Positions 36,342-44,817 of a stretch of DNA of 64,000 nucleotides are shown here, piece after piece. The stretch is taken from contig NZ_JAUSUW010000001.1 of the NCBI RefSeq assembly GCF_030814435.1, positions 434,001 to 498,000 of the forward strand, read 5' to 3'. Source of the DNA: Peteryoungia aggregata LMG 23059 (GTDB lineage: Bacteria; Pseudomonadota; Alphaproteobacteria; Rhizobiales; Rhizobiaceae). The notes under the pieces were generated by a model that was not told where the DNA came from, ran no database searches, and saw nothing but the letters and a program-made list of their open reading frames with translations. The number at the start of each line of letters is the position of its first letter. Position 1 is the stretch's first letter. The position numbers were made by a program, and so were the translations under genes.

Positions 36342-36640
36342 CAGCATGGCTGACGCAGTTCTTTCTGTCTGGCTGGATCAGCGTCGTGGCAATCGCCGTG
36401 CTCTGGTCGACAATCCTGGTTGCCGGGCTCCGTTCACCATCCCCGGGGACAGTGTTGGTGCGACTGATGCCGAACGCCGTTTCGGGAAGCTGCCTGCTCG
36501 CCGCCTTCGGCATCGCAACGCGCCAGGGACCGATCGCATGGCAGGCGCTGTTGCTGGGCATCTCGCTGATTGCGTTCCTTGTCGACTTGCGACTGAGGTT
36601 GACCGATCACGCCTCGGGATTGAGGCGCCGGACGGAGTGA
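36338..36640 (+). CDS. Small membrane protein, unknown function, coupled to bchP
   Basis: A 100-aa hydrophobic protein with about three membrane segments (near residues 9-31, 44-62 and 69-86), a charged end (RLRLTDHASGLRRRTE) and no family I recognise. Its ATG overlaps the bchP stop as ATGA, which argues that it is translated with bchG-bch2-bchP. Its 3' end overlaps convergent tspO by 34 bases. It may be a minor factor in pigment synthesis or membrane complex assembly; this is inferred from position alone. Confidence 0.68.
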   Translation: MTAWLTQFFLSGWISVVAIAVLWSTILVAGLRSPSPGTVLVRLMPNAVSGSCLLAAFGIATRQGPIAWQALLLGISLIAFLVDLRLRLTDHASGLRRRTE

Positions 36641-37053
36641 TTGAGCGTTGCGGCGGCGGTCACCCAGGCGAGATAGGGAACGAACAGCAGCGATGCCAGC
36701 GGTGCAACCGACCACGCCATGATGATGAACAGTGCGATCGACAGCCAGAGCACCGAAACATCGATCAAGGCGAGGTCCATGCGACGCATGCCGAAGAAGA
36801 AGAAGGACCAGAGCGCATTGGCAACCATCTGCACGCCCCAGATTACGAGAGGAAGAGACCAGCCGGCCGTGGACCACACGAGCCAGCCAGCATAGCCGAT
36901 CGCGACATAGAGGATCGACCACACGACGGGAAAGGCCCACTTCGGCGGCGTCCAGCCGGGTTTCCGCAGCCCTTCGTACCATTCGCCTGGCTTGAACAGC
37001 GCGCCGCTCGAAGCCGCGATGAAGACAATGACGATAAAGACGACTGCGGCCAT
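36607..37053 (-). CDS. tspO: Tryptophan-rich sensory protein TspO (MBR family)
   Basis: Five-helix membrane protein that binds porphyrins. In Rhodobacter it down-regulates photosynthesis genes under oxygen. The protein has 148 aa, rich in tryptophan, with the family's WYEGLRKPGWTPPKWAFPVVW, NALWSFFFFGMRRMDLAL and LFVPYLAWVTAAATLN. Rhodobacter has tspO beside crtB; here it sits at the other end of the PGC, divergent from cytochrome c2. Confidence 0.95.
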   Translation of the reverse strand: MAAVVFIVIVFIAASSGALFKPGEWYEGLRKPGWTPPKWAFPVVWSILYVAIGYAGWLVWSTAGWSLPLVIWGVQMVANALWSFFFFGMRRMDLALIDVSVLWLSIALFIIMAWSVAPLASLLFVPYLAWVTAAATLNHSVRRLNPEA

Positions 37054-37222
37054 GATCCGGCTCCCGGTGAATTTGCGTATTCATGCAAGTACTGAGTCTG
37101 GACCCTGGTTCCGCAGACGGCTTCAGGCCCCGAGACGCCCATACGCCGCAGGAGCGGCGATGGTCGAATGTCATGCCAGCATTACATATGATTTTCATCC
37201 GCGATGCCATGGGAGGTCACAC

Positions 37223-37612
37223 ATGTCGAGGATAATTGCAGCCGCATGCACAGCCGCAGCACTCTTGCTGTCTTCAAGCGCTTTTGCCCAGGAGGGCGAT
37301 GTGGCGGCCGGCGAGACCGTGTTCAAGAAATGCAGCGCCTGTCACAACGTCAACAGCGATAAATCAAAAGTCGGCCCCTCGCTGCAGGGCGTGATCGGTC
37401 GCCAGCCGGGCATCGTGGAGGGCTTCAAATACTCCAAGGCCATGGTCGACTTCGGCGCCGACAAGGTCTGGGACGATGCACAGCTGACTGCCTATCTCGC
37501 CAACCCGCGCGGGGTGGTGAAGGGTACGCGCATGGCCTTCGCGGGCCTCAAGGATCCGAAGGAAATCACCGACGTCATCGCCTACCTGAAAACCTTCAGC
37601 CCGGCTCCCTGA
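37223..37612 (+). CDS. cycA: Cytochrome c2
   Basis: Periplasmic monoheme cytochrome that can carry electrons from the bc1 complex to PufC. The protein has 129 aa: a signal peptide of about 22 residues ending SSSAFAQ, the heme motif KKCSACHNV and a methionine ligand in GTRMAFAG near the C-terminus. GGGAGG lies just upstream. Its place in the PGC next to tspO and dxs supports a photosynthetic role, although such cytochromes also serve respiration. Confidence 0.92.
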   Translation: MSRIIAAACTAAALLLSSSAFAQEGDVAAGETVFKKCSACHNVNSDKSKVGPSLQGVIGRQPGIVEGFKYSKAMVDFGADKVWDDAQLTAYLANPRGVVKGTRMAFAGLKDPKEITDVIAYLKTFSPAP

Positions 37613-37623
37613 GCACAGGCTTG

Positions 37624-37651
37624 TTCCGCCGGAATAACATTTCCGGCGGAA
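37624..37651 (+). terminator. Hairpin after cycA
   Basis: Perfect 11-bp inverted repeat (TTCCGCCGGAA / TTCCGGCGGAA) with a 6-base loop, 12 bases after the cycA stop. There is no long T run, so it may terminate weakly or stabilise the mRNA. It separates cycA from the dxs operator. Confidence 0.65.
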
Positions 37652-37664
37652 TTCGACATCGAAG

Positions 37665-37682
37665 TGTAAAAAAAAGTTTACA
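37665..37682 (+). promoter_or_regulatory. PpsR operator upstream of dxs
   Basis: A perfect TGT-N12-ACA palindrome (TGTAAAAAAAAGTTTACA) with an A-rich centre. Unlike the bchC and crtD/E sites, no partner 8 bp away is evident. It lies about 130 bases before the chosen dxs start. Confidence 0.68.
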
Positions 37683-37810
37683 TATCCCTCATCTTCTCCG
37701 AAGATGCACGTGTTGATCCATTCTCGGGTAATCCTCGCCGAGCGTGCCGCATGGCACTCTTGAAGCGACATGCTCCGAAGAAATGGGCTCTTTCGTGGGA
37801 GGAGAGCACC

Positions 37811-39700
37811 GTGGGCCTGTCCTGTGCGAATGACGTCGCCACCCCTTTGCTCGACCAGGTGCGATCACCGGACGATCTGAAGGGCATGCGCAGCGAGGAG
37901 CTCTGTCGGCTGGCGCAAGAGTTGCGGGACGAGACGCTTCGGATCGTTTCGGAAACCGGCGGCCATCTCGGTTCAAGTCTTGGCGTCATCGAACTGACCG
38001 TCGCCATCCACAGTGTTTTCAAAGCCCCCCGCGACACGATCATCTGGGATGTCAGCCATCAGTGCTATCCGCACAAGATCCTCACAGGGCGCCGTGGAAA
38101 AATGCGCAGCCTGCGCAAGAAGAACGGGCTTTCGGGCTTTACCCGCCGCAGCGAAAGCAGTTTCGATCCGTTCGGCGCGGCCCATTCCTCCACCTCGATT
38201 TCCGCCGGGCTGGGATTTGCTGCGGCCCGCGACCTGAAGGGCGAGGCGGGTCATGTCGTTTGCGTCATCGGTGACGGCGCAATGTCGGCCGGCATGGCTT
38301 TCGAGGCGCTGAACAATGCCGGAAACTCGGGCCGCCCGCTCATCGTGATCCTCAACGACAACGACATGTCCATATCCGCGTCCACGGGCGCGCTGTCCAA
38401 CCATCTGGCGGCCATTCGCAAGGGGACGGAACCTTCAGCAAGCAACGTTTTCCAGAATTTCGGCTTTGAATATCGCGGACCGGTGGATGGTCATGACCTC
38501 GACACTCTCCTTCCCCTTCTCGAGGAGCTGCGGGACACGGCAACCGCGCCGGTCCTGTTGCATGTGACGACACGCAAGGGCGCTGGCTATGGCCCGGCGG
38601 AGCGGGCGACGGACAAGTATCACGGCGTCAATCCCTTTGACGTGTCGACCGGTGTGCAGGTGAAGGTTGAGGCGAAAGCACCGAGCTATACCCGCGTCTT
38701 CGCAGACGCGCTGATCCAAGAGGCGAAAGCCGACGAACGCATCGTCGCGATCACGGCGGCCATGGCCGCCGGCACGGGCATCGACCGGTTCCAGGCGGCC
38801 TTTCCAGATCGCGCCTTCGACGTGGGCATCGCCGAACAGCACGCCGTCACCTTCGCAGCAGGGCTGGCCGCGAGCGGCATGAAACCCTTCTGCGCGATCT
38901 ACTCGACCTTCCTGCAAAGGGCATACGACCAGATTGTCCACGATGTCGCCCTGCAGCAGCTTCCCGTACGCTTTGCGATTGACCGTGCAGGACTGGTCGG
39001 CGCGGATGGCCCGACCCATGCAGGCGCCTTCGACATCCTCTATCTCGCCAACCTGCCGGGTTTCACCGTCATGGCGGCCAGCGACGAGGCAGAACTGGTG
39101 CACATGGTGGCAACGGCAGCGGCGCACGATCAGGGGCCCATCGCCTTTCGCTATCCCCGGGGAGAAGGCACCGGCGTCCCCCTGCCGATGAGGGGCGAAC
39201 CACTGCCAATCGGCCGGGGCCGCATCCTGGAGCGCGGAAGCCAGGTGGCACTCCTTTCCTTCGGGACCCGGCTTGCCGATTGTCTGAAGGCGAGGCGCCT
39301 GCTTGGACTCGAAGGTATTTCCGCCACCGTGGCCGATGCCCGCTTCGCCAAGCCGCTCGACGCTGCCCTGCTTGCTGATCTGGTCGACGGCCACGACATG
39401 CTGGTGACCGTTGAGGAAGGGGCCACCGGCGGCTTCGGGGCACTTGTTCTGCATCACCTGGCGAACAGGGGCATGCTCGACGGGCGCTGCGCGATACGCA
39501 CATTGACGCTCCCAGACACGTTCATCGCCCAGGCGAGCGCCGAAGACATGTATGAAGAGGCCAGACTGACGGCACGGCACATCGTGGCCACCGTCCACGG
39601 TGGCAGCGGCATCGCCCGCGGGCATGGTGAGGTTCGCCGCACCGCCCGGGCCGGCCAACAGGAACAGCCGACGCGCCTGCACCGCGCCGAGGATCGTTAA
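37811..39700 (+). CDS. dxs: 1-deoxy-D-xylulose-5-phosphate synthase
   Basis: Thiamine-diphosphate enzyme that condenses pyruvate and glyceraldehyde 3-phosphate, the entry step of the MEP isoprenoid pathway. The protein has 629 aa from GTG 37811, which has TGGGAGGAG at good distance; an ATG at 37751 would add 20 unconserved residues. [16 protein letters not shown], the ThDP/Mg motif [35 protein letters not shown] and [19 protein letters not shown] are all present. Another dxs copy for housekeeping is likely elsewhere. The PpsR site upstream suggests this copy is dedicated to pigment synthesis. Confidence 0.95.
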   Translation: MGLSCANDVATPLLDQVRSPDDLKGMRSEELCRLAQELRDETLRIVSETGGHLGSSLGVIELTVAIHSVFKAPRDTIIWDVSHQCYPHKILTGRRGKMRSLRKKNGLSGFTRRSESSFDPFGAAHSSTSISAGLGFAAARDLKGEAGHVVCVIGDGAMSAGMAFEALNNAGNSGRPLIVILNDNDMSISASTGALSNHLAAIRKGTEPSASNVFQNFGFEYRGPVDGHDLDTLLPLLEELRDTATAPVLLHVTTRKGAGYGPAERATDKYHGVNPFDVSTGVQVKVEAKAPSYTRVFADALIQEAKADERIVAITAAMAAGTGIDRFQAAFPDRAFDVGIAEQHAVTFAAGLAASGMKPFCAIYSTFLQRAYDQIVHDVALQQLPVRFAIDRAGLVGADGPTHAGAFDILYLANLPGFTVMAASDEAELVHMVATAAAHDQGPIAFRYPRGEGTGVPLPMRGEPLPIGRGRILERGSQVALLSFGTRLADCLKARRLLGLEGISATVADARFAKPLDAALLADLVDGHDMLVTVEEGATGGFGALVLHHLANRGMLDGRCAIRTLTLPDTFIAQASAEDMYEEARLTARHIVATVHGGSGIARGHGEVRRTARAGQQEQPTRLHRAEDR

Positions 39701-39822
39701 AACTAAACCACGGGACTAAATGCTGCGTATACGACTACGAGGAGTTTGGCGGCGGCGCAGGAATGCACTAATATCCCATCGGGAAGAGCGGATCCGCCCA
39801 GGCCGATGATCGGGAGGGTGAC

Positions 39823-40749
39823 ATGGGGGACGACAAGAAGGAGGGGCCGCTCGAAAGGGCGGAAGAACCTCCGTCCACGGGTGAAGGTAAGTCAGGACCG
39901 ACCAGAGGCGATGTGAGGCTTACCAGCCTGGAGCAGCGCATACTGGAAAGCGCGATACGGGGATCCGTACCGCGGCTTGTTGGCGCTGGCCATTCGAACC
40001 TGACGATCGGCATGCAGGATGGCGACGTCCCGGCAGAGGTCGATTTCCATCTTCATCCAGAGCTTGATCCAAAGGCCCGTGAATTACCGGGCACAGAGAA
40101 GGCGATCACGTTTCGTGCGGCGCTCACTCAAGCGCTCATCGAGCATGACCCACGTGGGCACAGAGATATCATTGAGGAATTGCAACGCAGCGACCTGCCG
40201 ATGCACACGCTGGCCATTCAGCTGTTTTCACCGGTCGCCGCACATCTTGGTCGGCTCTGGTGCAATGATGAAACCGACTTCATACAGGTGGCAGTGGCGT
40301 CCACCCGGCTCGGGATGATCGTCAACCATCTCTCCCAGAACCGCAGCCAGGCAATCCGAGACCGCCAGAAGGCGCGTCGGGTGCTGCTGGCACGGACACG
40401 TGGCGCCATGCACACGATCGGCGTCTCCATCGTCGCCTCCTGTTTCCGCGACATGGGCTGGGACGTGGACGGCGGCGCCGACCTGGAGCTCGATGACAGC
40501 CTCTACATGCGCCTGTCCAATTCCTCCTATGCGCTGCTTGGAATTTCTGTAGGCCGCGTGGACGAGGTCGACGAATGCGCCGAAGCGATCCGTCGGGTGC
40601 AGTCCAACCGGGGCATGAGCAAGATGAAAATCGCCGTCGGCGGCCCTGCGGTGATGAAGAACCCGCGCGCTTTCGGGAGCATCGGCGCCGATATGGTGGC
40701 AAAATCCGCTCTCGAGGTCATGCATCTCGCAGACCGGATGGGGGCATAA
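39823..40749 (+). CDS. Second AerR/PpaA-like B12-domain regulator
   Basis: A 308-aa protein. An acidic, unconserved N-terminus (1-30) precedes a helical region including LPMHTLAIQLFSPVAAHLGRLW (about 125-146) and FIQVAVASTRL, the MerR-associated B12-binding-domain type. A C-terminal cobalamin-binding-like fold starts GAMHTIGVSIVASCFRDMGWDV; His197 is at the axial-ligand position, and VGGPAVM is seen later. It is a paralogue of the aerR-like gene at 30.3 kb but is not next to ppsR. It may sense light or B12 and act on PpsR or on another regulator. Its 122-base upstream gap after dxs shows no PpsR site. Confidence 0.8.
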   Translation: MGDDKKEGPLERAEEPPSTGEGKSGPTRGDVRLTSLEQRILESAIRGSVPRLVGAGHSNLTIGMQDGDVPAEVDFHLHPELDPKARELPGTEKAITFRAALTQALIEHDPRGHRDIIEELQRSDLPMHTLAIQLFSPVAAHLGRLWCNDETDFIQVAVASTRLGMIVNHLSQNRSQAIRDRQKARRVLLARTRGAMHTIGVSIVASCFRDMGWDVDGGADLELDDSLYMRLSNSSYALLGISVGRVDEVDECAEAIRRVQSNRGMSKMKIAVGGPAVMKNPRAFGSIGADMVAKSALEVMHLADRMGA

Positions 40750-40806
40750 TTGCCCCAAATCTTGAGCTAACCAAGCAGAATTACTCCCCGCGCTTCGGCG
40801 TCCTGG

Positions 40807-41916
40807 CTAGCGCGGAGAGAATATCTGCGGGAAGGGCACCGCCTGCCCTGTTTCGGCAGAACGCTGTGCGGCAAGTCCCATGGCAACCGCCCACCAGCCA
40901 TCATCGAGTGCCACCTCGACCGGCTGCTGCCCGAAAACAGCCTTCTGGAAGCGTTGATGCTGGTAGAAGGTCGAGCCGTTGTGGTCGCCGGCTTCGAGCA
41001 ATTGCGGATCGACGGGTATCTCGACGACATGCGGCCCCTTCGGATCACGTGGGGAGACGATCACCTGGGCGATCGGCGGCTCGCCAAGATGCTCGGGCCA
41101 GAAGCGACCCGGGCCGGGAACCAGGCACTCGATCTTGCCATTCGGCCCGACCGCCGAAATCTCTTCCTGATAGCGGGCACCTTCGGCGAACATGCAGAGC
41201 TCCAGCATGGCGCGGGCACCCGAGGCAAAGTCGACGATGACATAGGCGTTGTCCCAGATGTCGGAAGGCTTGCCATCATAGACCTCGTCGAGATGGTTCA
41301 CCGACTGCCCGCCAGACGCCATGACACGCACGGGATCGGATTTCAGGATATGCCGCATCAGGTCGAAGAAGTGGCAGCATTTCTCCACCAGCGTTCCACC
41401 AGTATTGCGGTTGAAGCGGTTCCAGTCGCCAACCTTCTCGAGGAAGGGGAAACGGTGCTCGCGGATGGTCAGCATGCGGATGCCGCCGGTCGCCTCGTCC
41501 GCCTGCTCGATCATCCGGGCAACGGGCGGCATGTAGCGGTATTCCATGGCAACCCAGATCGGCGCCGGATAGGCGGCGCGGAGCGCTGCAAGGCGGGGCG
41601 CATCGGCCGGATCGGTGAAGAGCGGCTTTTCGACCAGCACCGGCAGAGGGCGGATCGCGGCGATCTTTTCGAGTTGTTCGAGATGCAGATAGTTGGGGCT
41701 TGCGATCAGCAGGCAATTCACCCCCTCGACGCCGAGCAGTTCTTCGATCGACGCAACCATCTTCGCATCAGGGACCGCCTCGGCAGAGAGCGCACGCATG
41801 CCAGCATCCGGCTCGAAGATTGCCGCCACCGACGCATCCGGCAGGAGTGCGATATTGCGCAGATGCTCCTGCCCCATCATGCCGCATCCGATGATCCCGT
41901 ATTGAAGTCCTGTCAC
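40807..41916 (-). CDS. Gfo/Idh/MocA-family enzyme, candidate NAD-dependent sulfoquinovosidase
   Basis: A 369-aa protein with an N-terminal NAD-binding fold (GIIGCGMMG, residues 7-15) and the family EKP motif at 96-98. A substrate-binding C-terminal domain contains GDWNRFNRNTGG (163-174) and the active-site-like EKCCHFFDLM (178-187). Family members are either sugar dehydrogenases or NAD-dependent glycosidases. It lies beside SmoC/B/A-like genes with no GH31 sulfoquinovosidase in the cluster. I therefore infer it may be an NAD-dependent sulfoquinovosidase of the GH188 type, which has been described from sulfoquinovose clusters. A dehydrogenase for a related sugar is the alternative. It is probably co-transcribed with the GntR gene 37 bases upstream. 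Confidence 0.8.
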   Translation of the reverse strand: MTGLQYGIIGCGMMGQEHLRNIALLPDASVAAIFEPDAGMRALSAEAVPDAKMVASIEELLGVEGVNCLLIASPNYLHLEQLEKIAAIRPLPVLVEKPLFTDPADAPRLAALRAAYPAPIWVAMEYRYMPPVARMIEQADEATGGIRMLTIREHRFPFLEKVGDWNRFNRNTGGTLVEKCCHFFDLMRHILKSDPVRVMASGGQSVNHLDEVYDGKPSDIWDNAYVIVDFASGARAMLELCMFAEGARYQEEISAVGPNGKIECLVPGPGRFWPEHLGEPPIAQVIVSPRDPKGPHVVEIPVDPQLLEAGDHNGSTFYQHQRFQKAVFGQQPVEVALDDGWWAVAMGLAAQRSAETGQAVPFPQIFSPR

Positions 41917-41953
41917 TCTTTCCTCCTGGATTGGACCGCTCCCCGCGGCCCTG

Positions 41954-42703
41954 TCATTTCAGCCGCGCGACGTAGCGGGCGACGGTGTGATCAAGCCAGG
42001 TCCGCGAGACTTCCGCGCGGACGCCCTCCTGGTCCTGGCTGATGCGTTGAATGTGTGTGACCGGCGCACCGACCGCCTGCCCAAAGCTCGCAGGCGCCCA
42101 ATCCGGCACGACGTCGAGGCCGATCTGGTCTTCCGCCCGGGCGATCCAGAGCGAGAGCTTGGTGCGGTAGAAGAGATAGAGGGATTCCGACACCGCTTCG
42201 AGATCGATCGTCTCGACATAGGAGCCGTCGAGCCAGATCTCCTCAAGCGCCGCCGGTTTGCCGGAGAGACGGCGCAGACGCCGGATGCGATGCGCCTCTG
42301 TGGAACTGCCAAAACTGGGCAGTTCCGAAGGCTTCGGCAGGCGATCGATCGAGAGGATCTCAGCCGTTGGCAAACCGCCTCCGCCGAGGAGTTCCAGCCG
42401 GAACATCGCGTAGACCGACTTCGGATCGGAGATCGCCCTGATGTAATTGCCGGAGCCCTGTATGCGCTCCAGAAGCCCGCGATTCTGCAGCTCTGCCAAT
42501 GCCTTGCGCAGCGTGCCGACGGCAATCCCAAGCTCTTCGGCCATGTCCCGTTCCGGCGGCAGTTTTTCGCCATCGATCAGCCGCCCTGCCGCGATGTCGC
42601 GCACCAGGAGTTCGGTGATCTGGACATAGATCGGAAGGCTGCCGGGCGGCTGCGTTGCGGGGTTCTGTGGCACTTCGGTACGCCCAAGAAAAAATTGATA
42701 CAC
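41954..42703 (-). CDS. GntR-family regulator with UTRA effector domain
   Basis: HutC-subfamily repressor, 249 aa. The winged helix-turn-helix (LPIYVQITELLVRDI to GTLRKALAELQNRGLLERIQGSG, about residues 23-86) is followed by a UTRA ligand-binding domain with RRLRRLSGKPAALEEIWLDG. The start is unsure: GTG 42703 or GTG 42673, neither with a good Shine-Dalgarno. It is divergent from the monooxygenase operon, with a TTGAT-N4-ATCAA palindrome right at its start. It probably represses both directions until the pathway's sugar sulfonate, or a product, binds. Confidence 0.88.
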   Translation of the reverse strand: MYQFFLGRTEVPQNPATQPPGSLPIYVQITELLVRDIAAGRLIDGEKLPPERDMAEELGIAVGTLRKALAELQNRGLLERIQGSGNYIRAISDPKSVYAMFRLELLGGGGLPTAEILSIDRLPKPSELPSFGSSTEAHRIRRLRRLSGKPAALEEIWLDGSYVETIDLEAVSESLYLFYRTKLSLWIARAEDQIGLDVVPDWAPASFGQAVGAPVTHIQRISQDQEGVRAEVSRTWLDHTVARYVARLK

Positions 42704-42705
42704 TA

Positions 42706-42719
42706 TTGATCTACATCAA
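42706..42719. promoter_or_regulatory. Probable GntR operator (TTGAT-N4-ATCAA)
   Basis: A palindrome TTGATCTACATCAA sits in the short divergent space between the regulator and the monooxygenase gene. A further TTGATA lies at 42695-42700 and may be a -35 element. HutC/GntR regulators bind such short inverted repeats; the assignment is by position. Confidence 0.5.
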
Positions 42720-42766
42720 ATCGGGTGTTAGGCAAGAGGAAAGTTGGAGCCTTGGAGGAGACCTCA

Positions 42767-43924
42767 ATGACTGTCGTGCCCGTCACATCGGCCGATCTCG
42801 ATGGCGCGGAAGTGTCGTGGTTCGCCGCCCTCTGCTCTGACGATTATCAATTTCTCGGCGTGCCGGATGGGGCCCTGCGCTCAAGCTGGGAACATTGCTC
42901 CGACATCGTCCAGAAGGCCGAGCAGCTTGGCTTCCGCAACATCCTTTGCCCCTCGTCCTACCAGGTCGGCCAGGACACGTTGAGCTTCGTTGCCGGTTGC
43001 GCGCCGATCACATCGAAGATCAACATGCTGGCCGCCATCCGCTGCGGCGAGATGCAGCCGATCATGCTGGCGCGAACCGTGGCGACCCTCGACCACATGC
43101 TGAAGGGTCGCCTGACACTCAACGTCATCAGCTCGGACTTCCCCGGCGAAGTCGCCGACAGCGCCTTCCGCTACAAGCGCAGCCATGAGGTGGTCGAGAT
43201 CCTGCGCCAGGCCTGGACCCGCGACACCATCGACCACGAAGGCGAGGTATACCAGTTCAAGGGCGTTTCGACCGAACCCGCCCGCCCCTACCAGCAGAAT
43301 GGTGGCCCCCTGCTCTATTTCGGCGGCTACTCACCCGATGCCCTCGAGCTCTGCGGTGCGCAATGCGACGTCTATCTGATGTGGCCGGAGAAGAAGGACC
43401 AGCTCGCGGAACGCATGAAGGCTGTGCATGCGCGCGCCGAAGCCCATGGTCGCACGCTGGATTACGGTCTGCGTGTCCACATGATCGTGCGCGACACGGA
43501 GAAGGAAGCCCGCGAATACGCCGAATACATCGTCTCAAAGCTCGATGACGAATACGGCAAGCTGATCCGCGACCGCGCGCATGACTCGATCTCGCTCGGC
43601 GTCGCCCATCAGGCCCGCGCCCGGGAACTCGCCGACCAGTTCGGCTATATCGAGCCGCATATGTGGACCGGCATCGGCCGCGCCCGCTCCGGCTGTGGTG
43701 CCGCCCTTGTCGGTTCGACCGACCAGATCCTCTCGGAACTCGAAGCCTACAGAAAAGTGGGTATCCGCGCCTTCATCCTGTCAGGATATCCGCATATCGA
43801 CGAGGCGGTTCACTTCGGCACCAAGGTGCTGCCGGAATTGAAGACCGTCTCGCTTCCTCATGCTTATGGCCGCGTTCCCTCGGAAACGCCGCCCACACCT
43901 CTCGGAAATGGAGTTCGCCGCTGA
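42767..43924 (+). CDS. smoC: Flavin-dependent sulfoquinovose monooxygenase (SmoC/SsuD-like)
   Basis: FMNH2-dependent luciferase-like monooxygenase, 385 aa, that would cleave the C-S bond of a sugar sulfonate, releasing sulfite and 6-oxo-glucose. SsuD-type features are seen: LGFRNILCPSSYQVGQDTLS (cited up to 20), RPYQQNGGPLLYFGG, and a C-terminal FILSGYPHIDEAVHFG, the alkanesulfonate-monooxygenase phosphate/flavin region. From memory its sequence closely resembles Agrobacterium SmoC. ATG 42767 has GGAGGAG upstream. It overlaps the aldo/keto reductase by one base. The adjacent flavin reductase supplies FMNH2. An alkanesulfonate substrate is the main alternative. Confidence 0.85.
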   Translation: MTVVPVTSADLDGAEVSWFAALCSDDYQFLGVPDGALRSSWEHCSDIVQKAEQLGFRNILCPSSYQVGQDTLSFVAGCAPITSKINMLAAIRCGEMQPIMLARTVATLDHMLKGRLTLNVISSDFPGEVADSAFRYKRSHEVVEILRQAWTRDTIDHEGEVYQFKGVSTEPARPYQQNGGPLLYFGGYSPDALELCGAQCDVYLMWPEKKDQLAERMKAVHARAEAHGRTLDYGLRVHMIVRDTEKEAREYAEYIVSKLDDEYGKLIRDRAHDSISLGVAHQARARELADQFGYIEPHMWTGIGRARSGCGAALVGSTDQILSELEAYRKVGIRAFILSGYPHIDEAVHFGTKVLPELKTVSLPHAYGRVPSETPPTPLGNGVRR

Positions 43925-44817
43925 TGCAGCGCGTCAATCTCACCCCAGACCTAACCTTCAGCCGCCTCGTTTACGGCATGTGGCGCATCGGCGACGATGC
44001 CGACACCTCACCCAAACACGTCCAGGCCAAGATCGAGGCCTGCCTCGCCCAGGGCATCACAACGATGGACCAGGCTGACATCTATGGCGGCTACACGGCA
44101 GAAGCCGTGCTGGGCAACGCGCTCAAGGCCTCGCCCGGCCTGCGCGACAAGCTCGAGATCGTCACCAAATGCGATATCGTCGCACCTGTTGGCCGGCACT
44201 CGGCAGCGCGGGTGAAATACTACGACACGTCGGCGGCTCACATCACGGCGTCAGTCGAAGCCTCGCTCACCGACATGGGCACCGACCATCTCGATCTCCT
44301 TCTGATCCACCGCCCCGATCCACTGATTGATCCCGACGAAACAGGCCCGGCTCTCGATGCGCTCGTCGCCTCCGGCAAGGTCCGCGCCGTCGGCGTTTCC
44401 AACTTCCGCCCCTGGGACTTCTCGCTCTTGCAGTCGTCGATGGAGAACAATCTCGTCACCAACCAGATCGAGATGAGTCTGCTCGCAACCGACACCTTCG
44501 TGAACGGCGATCTGGCCTATCTCCAGGAGCGCATGGTTCCCCCGATGGCCTGGTCGCCGCTCGGCGGTGGGCGTCTGATGGACGGCTCGAAGCCGGAACT
44601 TCTCGCAGCCCTCAAGCGGATCGGCGCAGAACACGGCGTCGATGAAACGGCAGTTGCCGTTGCCTGGCTGCTGCGCCATCCGGCAGCCATCATGCCGGTC
44701 ATGGGCACCAATTCGCTCGATCGTATTGCCAAGATTGCAGACGCGACCAAGCTTGAGATGGATCGCCAGACCTGGTTCGAGCTTTACACGCTTGCGATCG
44801 GCCGGGAGGTCGCCTGA
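43924..44817 (+). CDS. smoB: Aldo/keto reductase, probable 6-oxo-glucose reductase (SmoB-like)
   Basis: NAD(P)H-dependent reductase of 297 aa that would reduce 6-oxo-glucose to glucose after the monooxygenase step. The AKR catalytic residues can be placed: Asp and Tyr in TTMDQADIYGGY, Lys in EIVTKCD and His in LLLIHRPDP. NADP-binding parts include GVSNFRPWDF and VMGTNSLDRIAKI. Sequence pattern and neighbours match the Agrobacterium SmoB type. Its start overlaps the smoC stop (TGATG), and its stop overlaps the flavin reductase start, so the three are tightly coupled. Confidence 0.87.
   Translation: MQRVNLTPDLTFSRLVYGMWRIGDDADTSPKHVQAKIEACLAQGITTMDQADIYGGYTAEAVLGNALKASPGLRDKLEIVTKCDIVAPVGRHSAARVKYYDTSAAHITASVEASLTDMGTDHLDLLLIHRPDPLIDPDETGPALDALVASGKVRAVGVSNFRPWDFSLLQSSMENNLVTNQIEMSLLATDTFVNGDLAYLQERMVPPMAWSPLGGGRLMDGSKPELLAALKRIGAEHGVDETAVAVAWLLRHPAAIMPVMGTNSLDRIAKIADATKLEMDRQTWFELYTLAIGREVA

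Noticed and set aside
38435..39682. 415-codon minus-strand frame opposite dxs
   Set aside because: Shadow of dxs, which has all thiamine-diphosphate motifs.
40954..42042. 362-codon plus-strand frame opposite the Gfo/Idh gene
   Set aside because: Antisense composition artefact; the minus-strand gene has NAD-binding and EKP motifs.
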